From: Oscillospiraceae bacterium | GTDB lineage: Bacteria; Bacillota_A; Clostridia; Oscillospirales; Oscillospiraceae | Direction: 5' to 3' | NCBI GenBank assembly: GCA_017456105.1 | Contig: JAFTKA010000009.1 | Span: 1 to 51,449 of the forward strand | DNA length: 51,449 nt | Shown here: positions 15,901 through 27,900 of the stretch, piece by piece | How positions within the stretch are numbered: position 1 is the first letter of the stretch | Layout: each line of letters starts with the position of its first letter | Translations under genes and position numbers: made by a program | The notes under the pieces: generated by a model | Database searches by the model: none | Told to the model about the DNA's origin: nothing | What the model saw: the letters and a program-made list of their open reading frames with translations, nothing else

Positions 15901-18900
15901 CGTGGAGATCCTCTATACCGAAGAGGGCGAAGTGGCCGTTTATGTTGACGATGCTGAAATTTTTGCCCTGAAGGACATGGGTGCCAACTTCTCCTACGGT
16001 TCTACCAGTGCCAACGCATATATGCAGTTCATTCTGTGGAGTCCCTATTACAATGCCAATGACTCCAGACGGCCTGCGGGCATTGATGAGATCTTCAATC
16101 CCGACAGCTCTCCCAAGAACAGCGGTGCAAACTCCGATGTTTACATCAGCGATCTGGTGGTAGGTTCTCTTACCTCTGATGACATTTTGGACAATCTGAC
16201 CTTTGATACCATCAAGGGACTCAACGGTAGTGAGTCTACCGTCGTCCGGGATCTTACCCTGCCTGCTACCGTTACCGATGGCAGATTGGTATCCGGTTTG
16301 ACCTGGAAGTCCTCCAACGAGAACGTTGTGGGTGCCGATGGCAAGGTCTACACCCAGGACACCAACACTCGGGTAACCCTGAACGCAGAGCTGACAGGAT
16401 CCAATCCTGTGCAGGGCAAGACCTTCAACCTGATGGTCAATACCCCTGTGATGGACGCCTGGTATGGAAAGGAAGACCACTTTGACCGTGGTTACACCTT
16501 CCCCGTAACCGCAGGCAAGCCCTCCGGCGATATCTCTGCCCGCTGGGACGATACCAATCTGTATCTGACCGCAAACACCGTGGACGCCACCAAGTTTGTG
16601 GTAACCGTGGGCGGCAAGACCTATACCGCCAATGTGTCCGGCGACAAGGCTACCATCACTGTGCCTTTGTCTGCTATCGGCACCATTGAAAAGAATTTCT
16701 CCACGCCTGCCAGTCTGTCCCTGACAGGAAATGGCGGCAGTGTCAGCAAGAGCGTTGCCCTGTGCTTCTTTGGTGTTCCTTCCCTGAGAAATGCCGCATG
16801 GCACGACAATAAGATCACCATTGATGGCCAGCTGACCGAAGGCGATTGGAAGAACTACAGCCAGTTTATCGGAAGACCCGGCTCTCCTGCCGGTGCCGTG
16901 GGTGCTTTGTGGAACGGCACAGATCTGTATCTGGCGGTACAGACCGGCGATGCCACCAAGCTGAACTTGAAGCTGAACGGCAAGACTACAACCGTCGACC
17001 TGGCTACTTTGGCAGTTACCGGTATGGATAATGTGGTCGTTGCCAAGAACGGCAGCGATGTGGAACTGAAGATTCCCTTTGCAAGCTTTGATTTCACCCT
17101 GCAGAACTATACCCAGACTGTTGGCTTTACCGTAGAGGTGGAGAATGCGGCAGGTGTCAGCGGTTACGAAGGACCTCTTGGCTTCTCATCCTTGGAGCAT
17201 AAGGCTTCCGGCGGTGTCAGCAGCCAGGAGATCACCAACATCGTTCCCAATATGTACGGCGGCATTACCACCGACCAGATGAAGGCAGACGTTACAGCTG
17301 CCAGAAACTCCGGACAGGCCGGTTACACCGCACAGAATGACGTCTACGGCAATACCGTATTCCATATGTGGAATATCTATCAGGAGGGCGTGAAGAATTA
17401 CGCCATTCAGGGTATTTACTCCCGTACCAATGTGGGTACCGCTTTGAAAGCGATGAACGGCATCGTAGCTGCAGAATTTGATCTGCAGATCGATGATATG
17501 CCCGTTTATAATGAGCCTCAGCGGGGCGACCAGGTATGGCGTACCTGTGAGCCTGCGGGTCTGGGTATCACCATGTACCGCGGCCTTATGGGCAAGGACC
17601 TGAAGATGGGTATTTCCAATACCGCAGAGGGTCTTGTGATGTACGTGGGTTACTCCACGAATAAGGATTACGGCTCCGGCTCCATTGTTTGGGACGGTCC
17701 TCACAAGCTGGGCGTCCAGATGGGTCAGAAGTTCCATATGGCTCTGCACTACACCGCTGAGGGTGAGCTGGCAGTTCTGATTGACGATAAGGTCATTTAT
17801 GAATTCAAGAACGTGGGCTTTGACTTTGGCGGCCAGGGCAAGACACCCGGTGCGGGCCTGAACTTCACTCTGTGGACTCCCTACTATAACGCTGAGCTGA
17901 ATGCAGACATTCTGAACCCCGACAGCACACCCAAGAACGCAGGTGCAAGCACTGATCTGTATATCAGCAATGTAAAGGTTGGCGAAATCACCGCTTACGA
18001 CCTGATGGACAGCCTGACCTTCGATACCATTAAGGGTCAGAACGGCAGTGAGTATTCTGTTATGAAGGATCTTACCCTGCCCACCACATTGTCCGACGGC
18101 AACAAGCTGACGGCGAACCTGGGCTGGAGCAGCTCGAATCCCGCGATTATTGCTACCAACGGTAAGGTTACCACCGGCACCAAGGATACGCCCGTAACGG
18201 TAACCGCAACCCTGGTCGGCACGAATATCAGCAAGTCCTTTGATTTGGTAGTTGCTCTGCCGGCAGTGGATGCCTGGAGAGCGGACTCCGTAAAGGTCAA
18301 CGGTGTTCTGTCCGAGTACTATGACTTTACCCGTGGCTACACCCTTGCTGCTGATGGCAGCAAGCCCAGCGGCAGCATTGGCGTCCGTTGGAACAAGAAC
18401 ACCCTGTACATCGGAGCAAAGGTGGAAAACACCGACAAGCTGACCGTTGCTGTGGGCGGCAAGACCATTGTTGCCGACCTGGCAGCCAAGACAGTCAGCG
18501 GTGTAAAGGGTGCTTCCATCGCTGTGGGCGAGGGCACTGTGGAGCTGGGTATCCCCATGTCCAGCTTAAGCCTTGGCACCATTACCGAAGGCCTGACGAA
18601 GTCCATGAATGTGGCACTTTCCAAGGGTTCTAATAAGGTCCAGAAGGATGTTGGCCTGCACTTCTTCGGCGTGCAGATCACCCGGAATGTCCAGTGGAAC
18701 GACGGCACCATCGCCATCGACGGCACCCTGGACGGTAACTGGATGCTGTATCCCGACTTTAACGGCCGTGCAGGTACTCCTGAGGGCAGCTTCGGCAGAC
18801 TGTGGAACGGCACCAATCTGTATCTGGCGGTGGACACCGACGGTGCGGATAAGCTGTTTGTAACGGTCTGTGGCAGAAGCACCGTAATCGACCTGACTGC

Positions 18901-21900
18901 AGAGCCCTTGACCGATACTGCCGGTCTTGCTCAGAAGATCGCAAAGAATGGCGATATCGTGGAGCTGCAGATCTCCTTCAAGGATTTCTTCACCTTGAGC
19001 AATTACGGACAGACCATTCCTGTTGCCGTAGAAGTAGAGAATAAGGTGGGTGCTTCCGGTATCCATACCAATCTTGCTTTCTCTGCCCAGGAGTATGAGG
19101 CATCTTCCAATGCTCTGCAGAGTCTGCAGATCACTACCATTGTTCCCAATATGTACGGCTACGGCACGGATTCCGATGCCGGCACCCGGAGTGCGGCAGA
19201 TGTCAAGCAGGCCGAAAAGAACGGTCAGGTGGGCAATACTACCACTGTTGACGAGAACGGCAACGCCACCTACCATGTGTGGAATAAGTATCTGGAAGGC
19301 CAGAAGAACTACGCAGTCCAGGGCGTGTATCTGGGCATGAGCGGAGCAGATGCTCTGGCAGCCATCGAAGGCACTGCCAGTGTGGACTTCGACCTGCAGA
19401 TCGACGATATGCCTGAGTATATTGAGCCTCAGCGGGGCGACCAGATCTGGAGAACCCTGAATCCTGCCGGCCTGGGTATCAACATCTCCCGGGGCATCGT
19501 GGGCGAGAACCTGAAGCTGGGCATCTCCAACACCAAGGAGGGTCTGGTGCTGTATGTAGGCTATGGTCCTACCACCAAGGATTACGGCTCCGGCACGGTC
19601 CAGTGGGACGGTCCTCACAAGCTGGGTGTCAAGATGGGCGAAAAGTTCCATATGTCCCTGCATTACACCGAGGACGGCAAGCTGGCAGTATTCGTTAACG
19701 ACAGCATCGTTTACGAGTTCAAGGAAGTGGGCTATGACTTTAGCGGTAGCGGCAAAGCCAACCCGAGCATACAGTTTGCTCTGTTCACACCTTATTACAA
19801 TGAGGAGCTGAACGCCCATATCCTGAACCCCGATTCTACTCCCAAGAACGCAGGCTACAGCACGGATCTTTATATCAGCAATGTGAAGCTGGGCAATGTA
19901 TCTGCTTACGACCTGTTTGATAACCTGAGCTTTGACGATATCAAGGGTCTCAACGGCAGCGAGGACACCCTGGTATCCAACCTGACCCTGCCCACTAAGC
20001 TCTCCGACGGCAAGATCAGCACCACCATTCGTTGGAGCAGCTCCAACACCAAGGCACTGTCTGCCTACGGCACAGTAACCGCTCAGGACGAGAGAACGCC
20101 TGTAACCCTGACTGCCACTTTGGCAGGCACCAATATCACCAAGAAGTTCGACCTGATCGTAACGCTGCCTTATCTGGACGCATGGCAGGCAAACTTCGTG
20201 AAGGTGGACGGCGACACCAGCGAATACTTTGGCCTTGACAGAGGCTATACCTTCCCGAAGGCCTCCGGTAAGCCCTCCGGTAAGGTGGCAGCTCTGTGGA
20301 ACCTTGAAAAAGACAGACTGTATTTTGCAGTTAAGTATAATAATGCTACCAAGATGAAGATCACCATGGGCAGCCGCACCGTCGAGGTGGATATTGCCAA
20401 CCAGACCGTAACCGGCGGCGGTGGCGTCAAGAATGTGCAGATGAAGACCGGCAAGGATACGTTGGAAATCTCTTTGCCCCTGTCCCGTCTGTGGCTGAAC
20501 GAGATCAAGATCAATGACGTGATGGATATCACGGTGCAGATGGAAAACGAAAAGACCTCCGTCTACAAGAACCTGCAGATGTGCTTCTACGGCACACCGG
20601 GCTTCGCCCAGGTTGCATGGAATAAGGGCGACATCGTGGTTGATGGCAAGATCGACGAGCCCGATTGGCAGACCTACACCCAGATCCAGGGTCGTTCCGG
20701 TGCTCCCATCGGTACCTTTGGTGAGCTGTGGAACGGCAAGAATCTGTACCTGGCGGTGAACACCGGCGATGCAAAGACCATGTCGCTGATGCTCAACGGC
20801 AAGACTGCCACCATCAATCTGACGAAGGCAACCCCCTCCGTCAGCGGAATCAAGAATGTAAAGATCGCTAAGTCCGGTGATTCCGTGGAAATGCGGATCC
20901 CCTTCGACAGCATCGGTCTGAACCTCATTAACTACACCCAGTCCATCGAAATGCGGATCGAGCTGACCAACTCCGTGGGCACTTCCGGCTTCGTGGGCTC
21001 CATGTACTTTAGTTCCAGACAGTACGATAGCAACGTGGTGGGTGAGGCTACGCAGTCCGCACACAACAACGTTGAGGTGTACTATGGCGATGCCACCAAT
21101 GTGGAAAATGCCACTAAGAGCGGTCAGATCGGTTATGTTACCGAAAAGGACGAAAAGGGCAATAACACCTACCATATGTGGAACATCTATCAGGAAGGCC
21201 AGAAGAACTACCCCGTGCAGTTCATTCAGACCACGCTGACCTACCTGGCAGAAGAGTCCCTGAAGTCTATTAAGGGCACTCTGACCCTGGACTTCGATCT
21301 GCAGATCGAGGATATGCCCGAGTACATCGAGCCTACCAACGGCAACCAGTTCTGGCGTCAGTACGCACCTCCCGGTCTGGCGGTGAACCTGGGCAGAGAT
21401 ATCCTCAATGAGGAGGCAACCCTGGCCTTCACCAACGAGCTGGAGGAAGGCCTGGTGATGTACGTGGGTACCGGCCCCTTCACCAAGACCTACGGCTCTG
21501 ACACCGTGCAGTGGCACGGACCCTTCAAGCTGAATAAGGAGCTGGGTCAGAAATTCCATGTATCCATACATCACACGGACGAGGGCGAGGTCGCTGTCTA
21601 TGTAGATGACTACCTGCTCTATGAATTCTCTGACAGAGGTGCAAACTTCCCCGGTGTTGCTCAGATGGGTCTGTCCTTCACCACATACTACCCGTTCTAC
21701 TATGCAGAGCTGTCCGACAAGATCGTGGATAAGAACAGTGCTCCCATGAACAGCGACTTTGACTCCGATGTTTACATCAGCAATGTGCAGCTGGGTACTG
21801 CCGACTGCTACGACCTGATGGACCTGCTGGACTTCGACGTAATGAAGAAGAACAACGGCTCTGTAAACACCGTTAACACCGACTTGAATCTGCCCACCAA

Positions 21901-24900
21901 GCTGACTGACGGCAAGCTGACAGGCAAACTGGTTTGGGAGAGCAAGAAGGAAAATGTGATCTCCACCACCGGCAAGGTTACTACCGGCAAGAAGGACACC
22001 AATGTTATCCTGACAGCAACGCTGAAGGACGCCAATCCTCTGCAGAGAGAGGAATATGAGCTGACGGTGATCCTGCCCTATATGGACGCATGGTACGGCT
22101 CTGCCACTTTGGACGGCAAGGTGAGCGAGTATCACGACTTTGACCGTGGATACACCTTTGTGAAAGAAAAGGGCAAGCCCACCGGCTCCATTGCAGCCCG
22201 CTGGGACGATGAGAACCTGTACTTAGCCGGCAAGTTTGAAAATGCAGATTCCTTGACCATCGAGGTGGGCAAGAAGACCTTGAAGGCGGATCTTGTGAAC
22301 AAGACCGTTGACATGAAGGAAGCCCAGATCGCGGTGGGTAAGGGTACGGTTGAGATCATTATCCCCAGAGATAAGCTGGGTATTGACAAGCTTGTTACCG
22401 GCGACCATGCGGATATGCTGGTTGGCTACCACAAGGGCGATGTAACCACCGAAAAGTGGGTCAGAATGACCTTCTACGGCGGTTTCGATACCGGCTTTGT
22501 GGGCTGGGGCGATAAGATCACCGTGGACGGCAGCGTTTCTGAGACCGCATGGCAGCTGTACGGCAAGCCCCTGGGACGTGAGGGTACACCCGAGGGCCTG
22601 GTCGGCAAGCTGTGGAGCGGAGACAGCCTGTATTTGGCAGTCTACACCGCAGACGCTCACACCATGATCCTGACGGTGAACGGCAAGTCCACCACCATTA
22701 AGCTCAGCTATCCCAGAGATACCACAGGCCTCGTTTCCAAGATGGCTAAGGGTAATTACACCTATTACGATGTGATTCCGGATCTGCTGAACGAAGACAA
22801 TACTCCCGAGCATATCAAGCTTAGTGGCTCGGTATTGGAGCTGCAGATCCCCTTCAAGAATTTCGGGTTCGACCTGTATAACTACGGTCTTACCACGGAT
22901 GTGTCCGTGGAGCTGATCAGCAATGCCGGCGCATCCTCCTACGCGGCCACTTTGGAGTATACCAATGTGAACTGGAAGAATTATCTGGTCAAGATGAGCC
23001 AGGAGGACCGCATGAACGCTCAGCTGGGCAACAGCGGTCTGGACCGGGGCGTTACCACCGGACAGCTGGGTGTCGAGCAGGCAGAGCTGGAGACTGGCAA
23101 GTACTCCTACCGTCTGTGGAACCGTTATGTTGACGGCGGCACTGTGGCCTGTCCCAATATGTGGGTACAGACTACCTCCTCTGCGGGCAGTCCCTACGCG
23201 GATATGCACCACCCGGAGGATACCTTCCAGATGGACTGCGATATCCGGATCGACGATATGCCCGAATATCCCGACGTACAGCACTATATCGCCTCCTACG
23301 GTGTGGACGGTATCACCTTTTATATCGGCAGAGGTGTCGAAAATCAGGAGCTGCAGTTCGGTATTAGTAACGTTAAACGGGAGCCGAAGACCGGCCACAA
23401 GGGCTTCGTGCTGTCTATCTACCACATACCGTCCGGCGAATGGGTCTCAACACCCATCTACATTGAAAAGTACGAGACCTTCCACCTGACGGCTCAGATC
23501 GCTCAGAACGGCGACCTGACAGTCTATATCGACGACCAGCTGGTAACCGTCTGCGAAGGTGCAGCCGGAGACTACAATCCCGATACTGCATGGCCTGCGG
23601 ACCGGTTTACCGTCTGGATGAACGAGGATCAGACCTGGTCCACTCCCGCCAGTGCAGAGCACAACTCTGACTTTACCATCAGCAATGTAACTGTGGGTAC
23701 GGTGGACGACGAGTCCATTATGGATTACCTGGTCTTTGCGGACTTTGCTTCTCCCAACCGCCGGGATAACGCCGTATGGCAGAATATGACCCTGCCGGCA
23801 ACCGTATCGGACGGCATGATCGCTTCCAAGCTGGTCTGGACCAGCTCCAATGAGAATGCCATCAAGATCGAAAATGGCGTTGCTGTGGTAACGCCTCAGG
23901 ATAAGGATACCGAGGTTACTTTGACTGCCACTTTGGCAGGCGATCCCAAGGTTACCAAGGCATTTAAGGTCATCGTTACCCCGCAGATCGTGGACGCCGG
24001 CATTGATAAGTATGTAAATGCCGGAACTATGGAAGGCGGTACGGTACAGGCCAAGTGGAACAAGGAGACCATCACCTTCCATATCTCCCATAACGGTGCA
24101 GATACTGTGAATCTGACCGTGGGTGAGAAGAAGGCCGAGGTGATCCTGGCTACCTCTGCTGTAACCGGTATCGAGGGTGCAAAGGCTGCTGTGAAGGGCA
24201 ACACCGTTGAGGTAACCCTGCCCAGGTCTGCCTTGGGCATCGAGATCAAGGAATATCATCAGACAAATGACTTTACGGTAGAGACCGTAAAGGGCGGCAA
24301 GACTCTGGCAACCAAGAACTTTAAGGTAGAATTCGTTGGATTCTCTTCCATCATCGAAGAATACCAGAAGTCCAAGGCTTTGGCTGATTTTGCTGCAAGC
24401 ATTAAGACCATCACCGATCACGTGAATATCCCCACCACTTACCAGTCCGCTTATCTGGACGCCAGTGCAAATCTGACCTGGCAGAGCGATACGCCCAAGG
24501 TGCTGTCCGGTGAGGGTAAGCTGACTGCACCTAAGAAGGTGGGTCTCAATGTGAAGCTGACGTTCTTCGTCAACGGCACCGAGGCCGGTAGTGTAACGGG
24601 CTTTGTAAAGGCTCTGAGCTATCCCGATGTGCAGTCCACTGCAAGAGTGCAGGCTGCATTCGTGGATAAGGTGAAGATCGACGGTGCTATCACCGAGCAG
24701 TGGAGCATCAACAATGTGATCGCCAAGGGCGACAAGGTCATAGGCAAGATGGGTGCAATGTGGGATACAGAGTATCTGTACCTGGCATTCCAGACCGGAA
24801 GTGCCAAGACATTGACCCTGAATATCGAGGGCAAGACTGCACAGCTGAATCTCGGCGGCAAGCCCACCGGAGATCTGAAGATCGCAGATATGGCTAGATC

Positions 24901-27900
24901 CGGCAAGTATCTGGAACTGAAGATCGCTATGAAGGATATTGGCCTTGCCAAGATCGAGGACTACGGCGATGAGCTGAAGACCTCCATCATGCTGGACGAG
25001 GGCAAATTTGAGGGCACCTTGGTGCTGAGTTCTATCCAGTACTTCATTACCGACAAGCCCAATAACCGCCTGATCATGAGCTCTTCCGATGCTGTGGAGA
25101 AGGACAATGTGGGTTGGAAGGAGACTTCCGACGGCTACAACCTGTATGCTACCTATGCTCCCGGCGGTGAGAACCTGGCCGCACAGACCATGGGTGTGGG
25201 CTTCCAGCATACCACTAAGGCCGGCACGGAAATTTACGAGCCCATGGGTATGAGTGGCCAAAAGGGCCTGTATGTGGAATTCGACTTCCAGGCAAACTAT
25301 ATGCCCGCCTACACCGGTGAAGAGGATATCCAGGGCAGCCATATCAACCTGGGTACCAACGGTTTCAACTGGACCATTACCGGCAGTATCGAAAACAAGG
25401 ATATGCAGGCTGAATGGCTGCAGGGCGGTATCTTCAACAACGGCGACCGGCTGATCCTTGTACACCGGTTTGCCCGGTACGAGTTCGATAAGATCCCCCT
25501 GGATAAGAGCCTGGGCGACAAGTTCCGGATCGGTATCGCCTGGAACGCAGACGATTCTCTGGACTTCTATATTGACGGCGAGCTGATCTATCATACGGAC
25601 AGAACCTGTCATTACACCGGTGCTCCCAGTGGCAGAAAGTCCGGTGTGGCGTTCCGGCTCCAGCGTTCTGCCGATGCTGCCGCAAGAGACTACGACGGCA
25701 TGGATGTGAATGTGGAGAACGTGGCCATGGGTAATTTCTATGGCGAATGCCTGGTTGAGAACATGGACTTTGAGACCATTCGCAAGCAGAATGTCAATGA
25801 GTACGCCATTGTTTACGATCTGGACCTGATGGAAAAGTACGCAGGTGAGCAGATCACCACCGGCAAGCTGACCTGGACCTCCTCCGATGAGAGCGTGATC
25901 ACTACTGACGGTAAGGTAACCCGTCCCGAGGTGGGCTACGAGGCCGTTACCCTGGAGGTTACCAACGATCTGGGCCATAGCCAGGATATGACGGTGATCG
26001 TTAAGGGCCTGAAGACTGCTGATGACGTACTGCATGTAAGCCGCGACTACAACCCCGCAGGCTTGGGCGGTGTGCCCATCACCACAGGCGATTTCGCTTT
26101 GGATAAGGACAGCGAGAGTATCATTAAGGATCAGAAGGAAGTCAAGAAGGTCAACGTGATCACCTTGACCGAGCTTGACGAGTACGGAAGACTCTACCGG
26201 GATATGCTTACCCTGTGGGTCAGCGACGACAATGTAACCTACACCGAGGTGGAGGACTTCAAGCTCTTCCATAAGGATAACAAGTGGTACATCTACGACT
26301 TCGAGGCGGAAGCCCGGTATATCAAGGTACACTGCACACACTTCGATACCTATGAGTACGATGTGATCGGTGTTTCCTCCGATATGATCGATGTGTACTA
26401 CGAGGAGATCTTCGGTGCAGGCGGCGAAAAGTTTGCCACCACCAAGACCGTATCGGTCAAGAACCCCTCCAAGAACAACCGGATCGACTGGACCTGGAGC
26501 TTCACGCCTCAGGAACTGGGCATCGTATCTTTGGCTGATGACTTGGCCGATATCCGTGTGATGCAGGGCGACAATTACCTCTACCACTATGTGGAAGACG
26601 GTATGGTCTATGTGCGAATCCCGGAGATCAAGGCCGGTGGAAAGACCAAGATCAAGGTCCTGTCTGGCAACAAGGATGCCATGGATATTTCCAATAAGGA
26701 TAATGTATTGGAGATTCTCTACGGCACCAAGGAGTTCTACACGGATTATAACTACAACTGGACCGGTTATGAGGACGAGTATCTGCCCTTCAGCACTATG
26801 GTTACCACCAATGACGGTACCATCATCAACACCGCCATCTCCAGAGCCCAGGAGGGCTACTGCCGTGAGCAGGTCTACTCCACCGACGGCGGCCGTACCT
26901 GGCAGGGCCTGAAGACTCTCGATGAGTTTGATCCCATTGCTCACCCCGGCGGATTTGTCTACGACAGTGTGGCAGATGTTGTCTGGGCCTGGGGCTATAA
27001 GGAAGTCGCCAGTGAAAACGGCATGGAAAGAATTATGCACATCCTGAAGCTGGATATGGCTCCCGGCATTGAGAATGCTGAATGGGAGTATGTGTGCGAA
27101 TTTGCTCCGGACATCAGGCAGTATTCCGATCCCCAGAAGGCAAGCTATGAGAACTACAACAACGGTATTATGCTCAGCTGCTACGACGGCGACGGCCCCA
27201 ATGTGGACATGCTGATTCCCTTCCACAGCGGTGAACGTAACGACAACGCTATCGCCGGTGCCCGTACCCTGTATACTACCGATGCCGGTAAGAATTGGGT
27301 ACTCAGTGAGTCCTTTACCTCCTACGAGTCTATGATTGGACAGGTGGATCTGGGCTTCGAGTTCGGTGTTTCCGAGTCCTGCGTCCAGGAGCTGGAGGGC
27401 GGCACAGTTGTCAAGCTGTCCAGAAATCAGTCCTCCGAGACAGTAAGCTTTGCTTACAGCTACTCCACCGACTATGGCGTAACCTGGACAGAAGTGCCCA
27501 TTCAGTCCCAGGTTTGGTCTCCCAACACCCAGCCCATGTTCAACGAGTCCTACGATGACGAGGTTGACGTGCTGATGTGGGCAGGCAACAACCTGATGGG
27601 TGGTGCTTCCTATTGGAGACAGCCCGTGGTTCTGGCACAGCTGGATGCTTCTCCTGAAAACTGTGGCGTTATGGGTGTTCAGTATCCCTACAACCGGACC
27701 TATATGCAGGCCCAGCTGGAGAATGTAACCCGAAGCACCAATATCCACGACACCCGTACTAAGGACGGCGACCTGATCATGTTCCTTGGTGAGGGCGGCA
27801 GACAGGCCGGAAACGCAGGTATCATGCGAATCAACGATATCCACGAGTATATGACCAAGACCAAGGGTGCTTATGACTCCTTCGAAAATGACTCTGTCAA

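Noticed and set aside
18566..22135. A 1189-codon open frame antisense to the giant gene
   Set aside because: It arises from codon bias of the sense gene, has no start signal and no protein-like domains.
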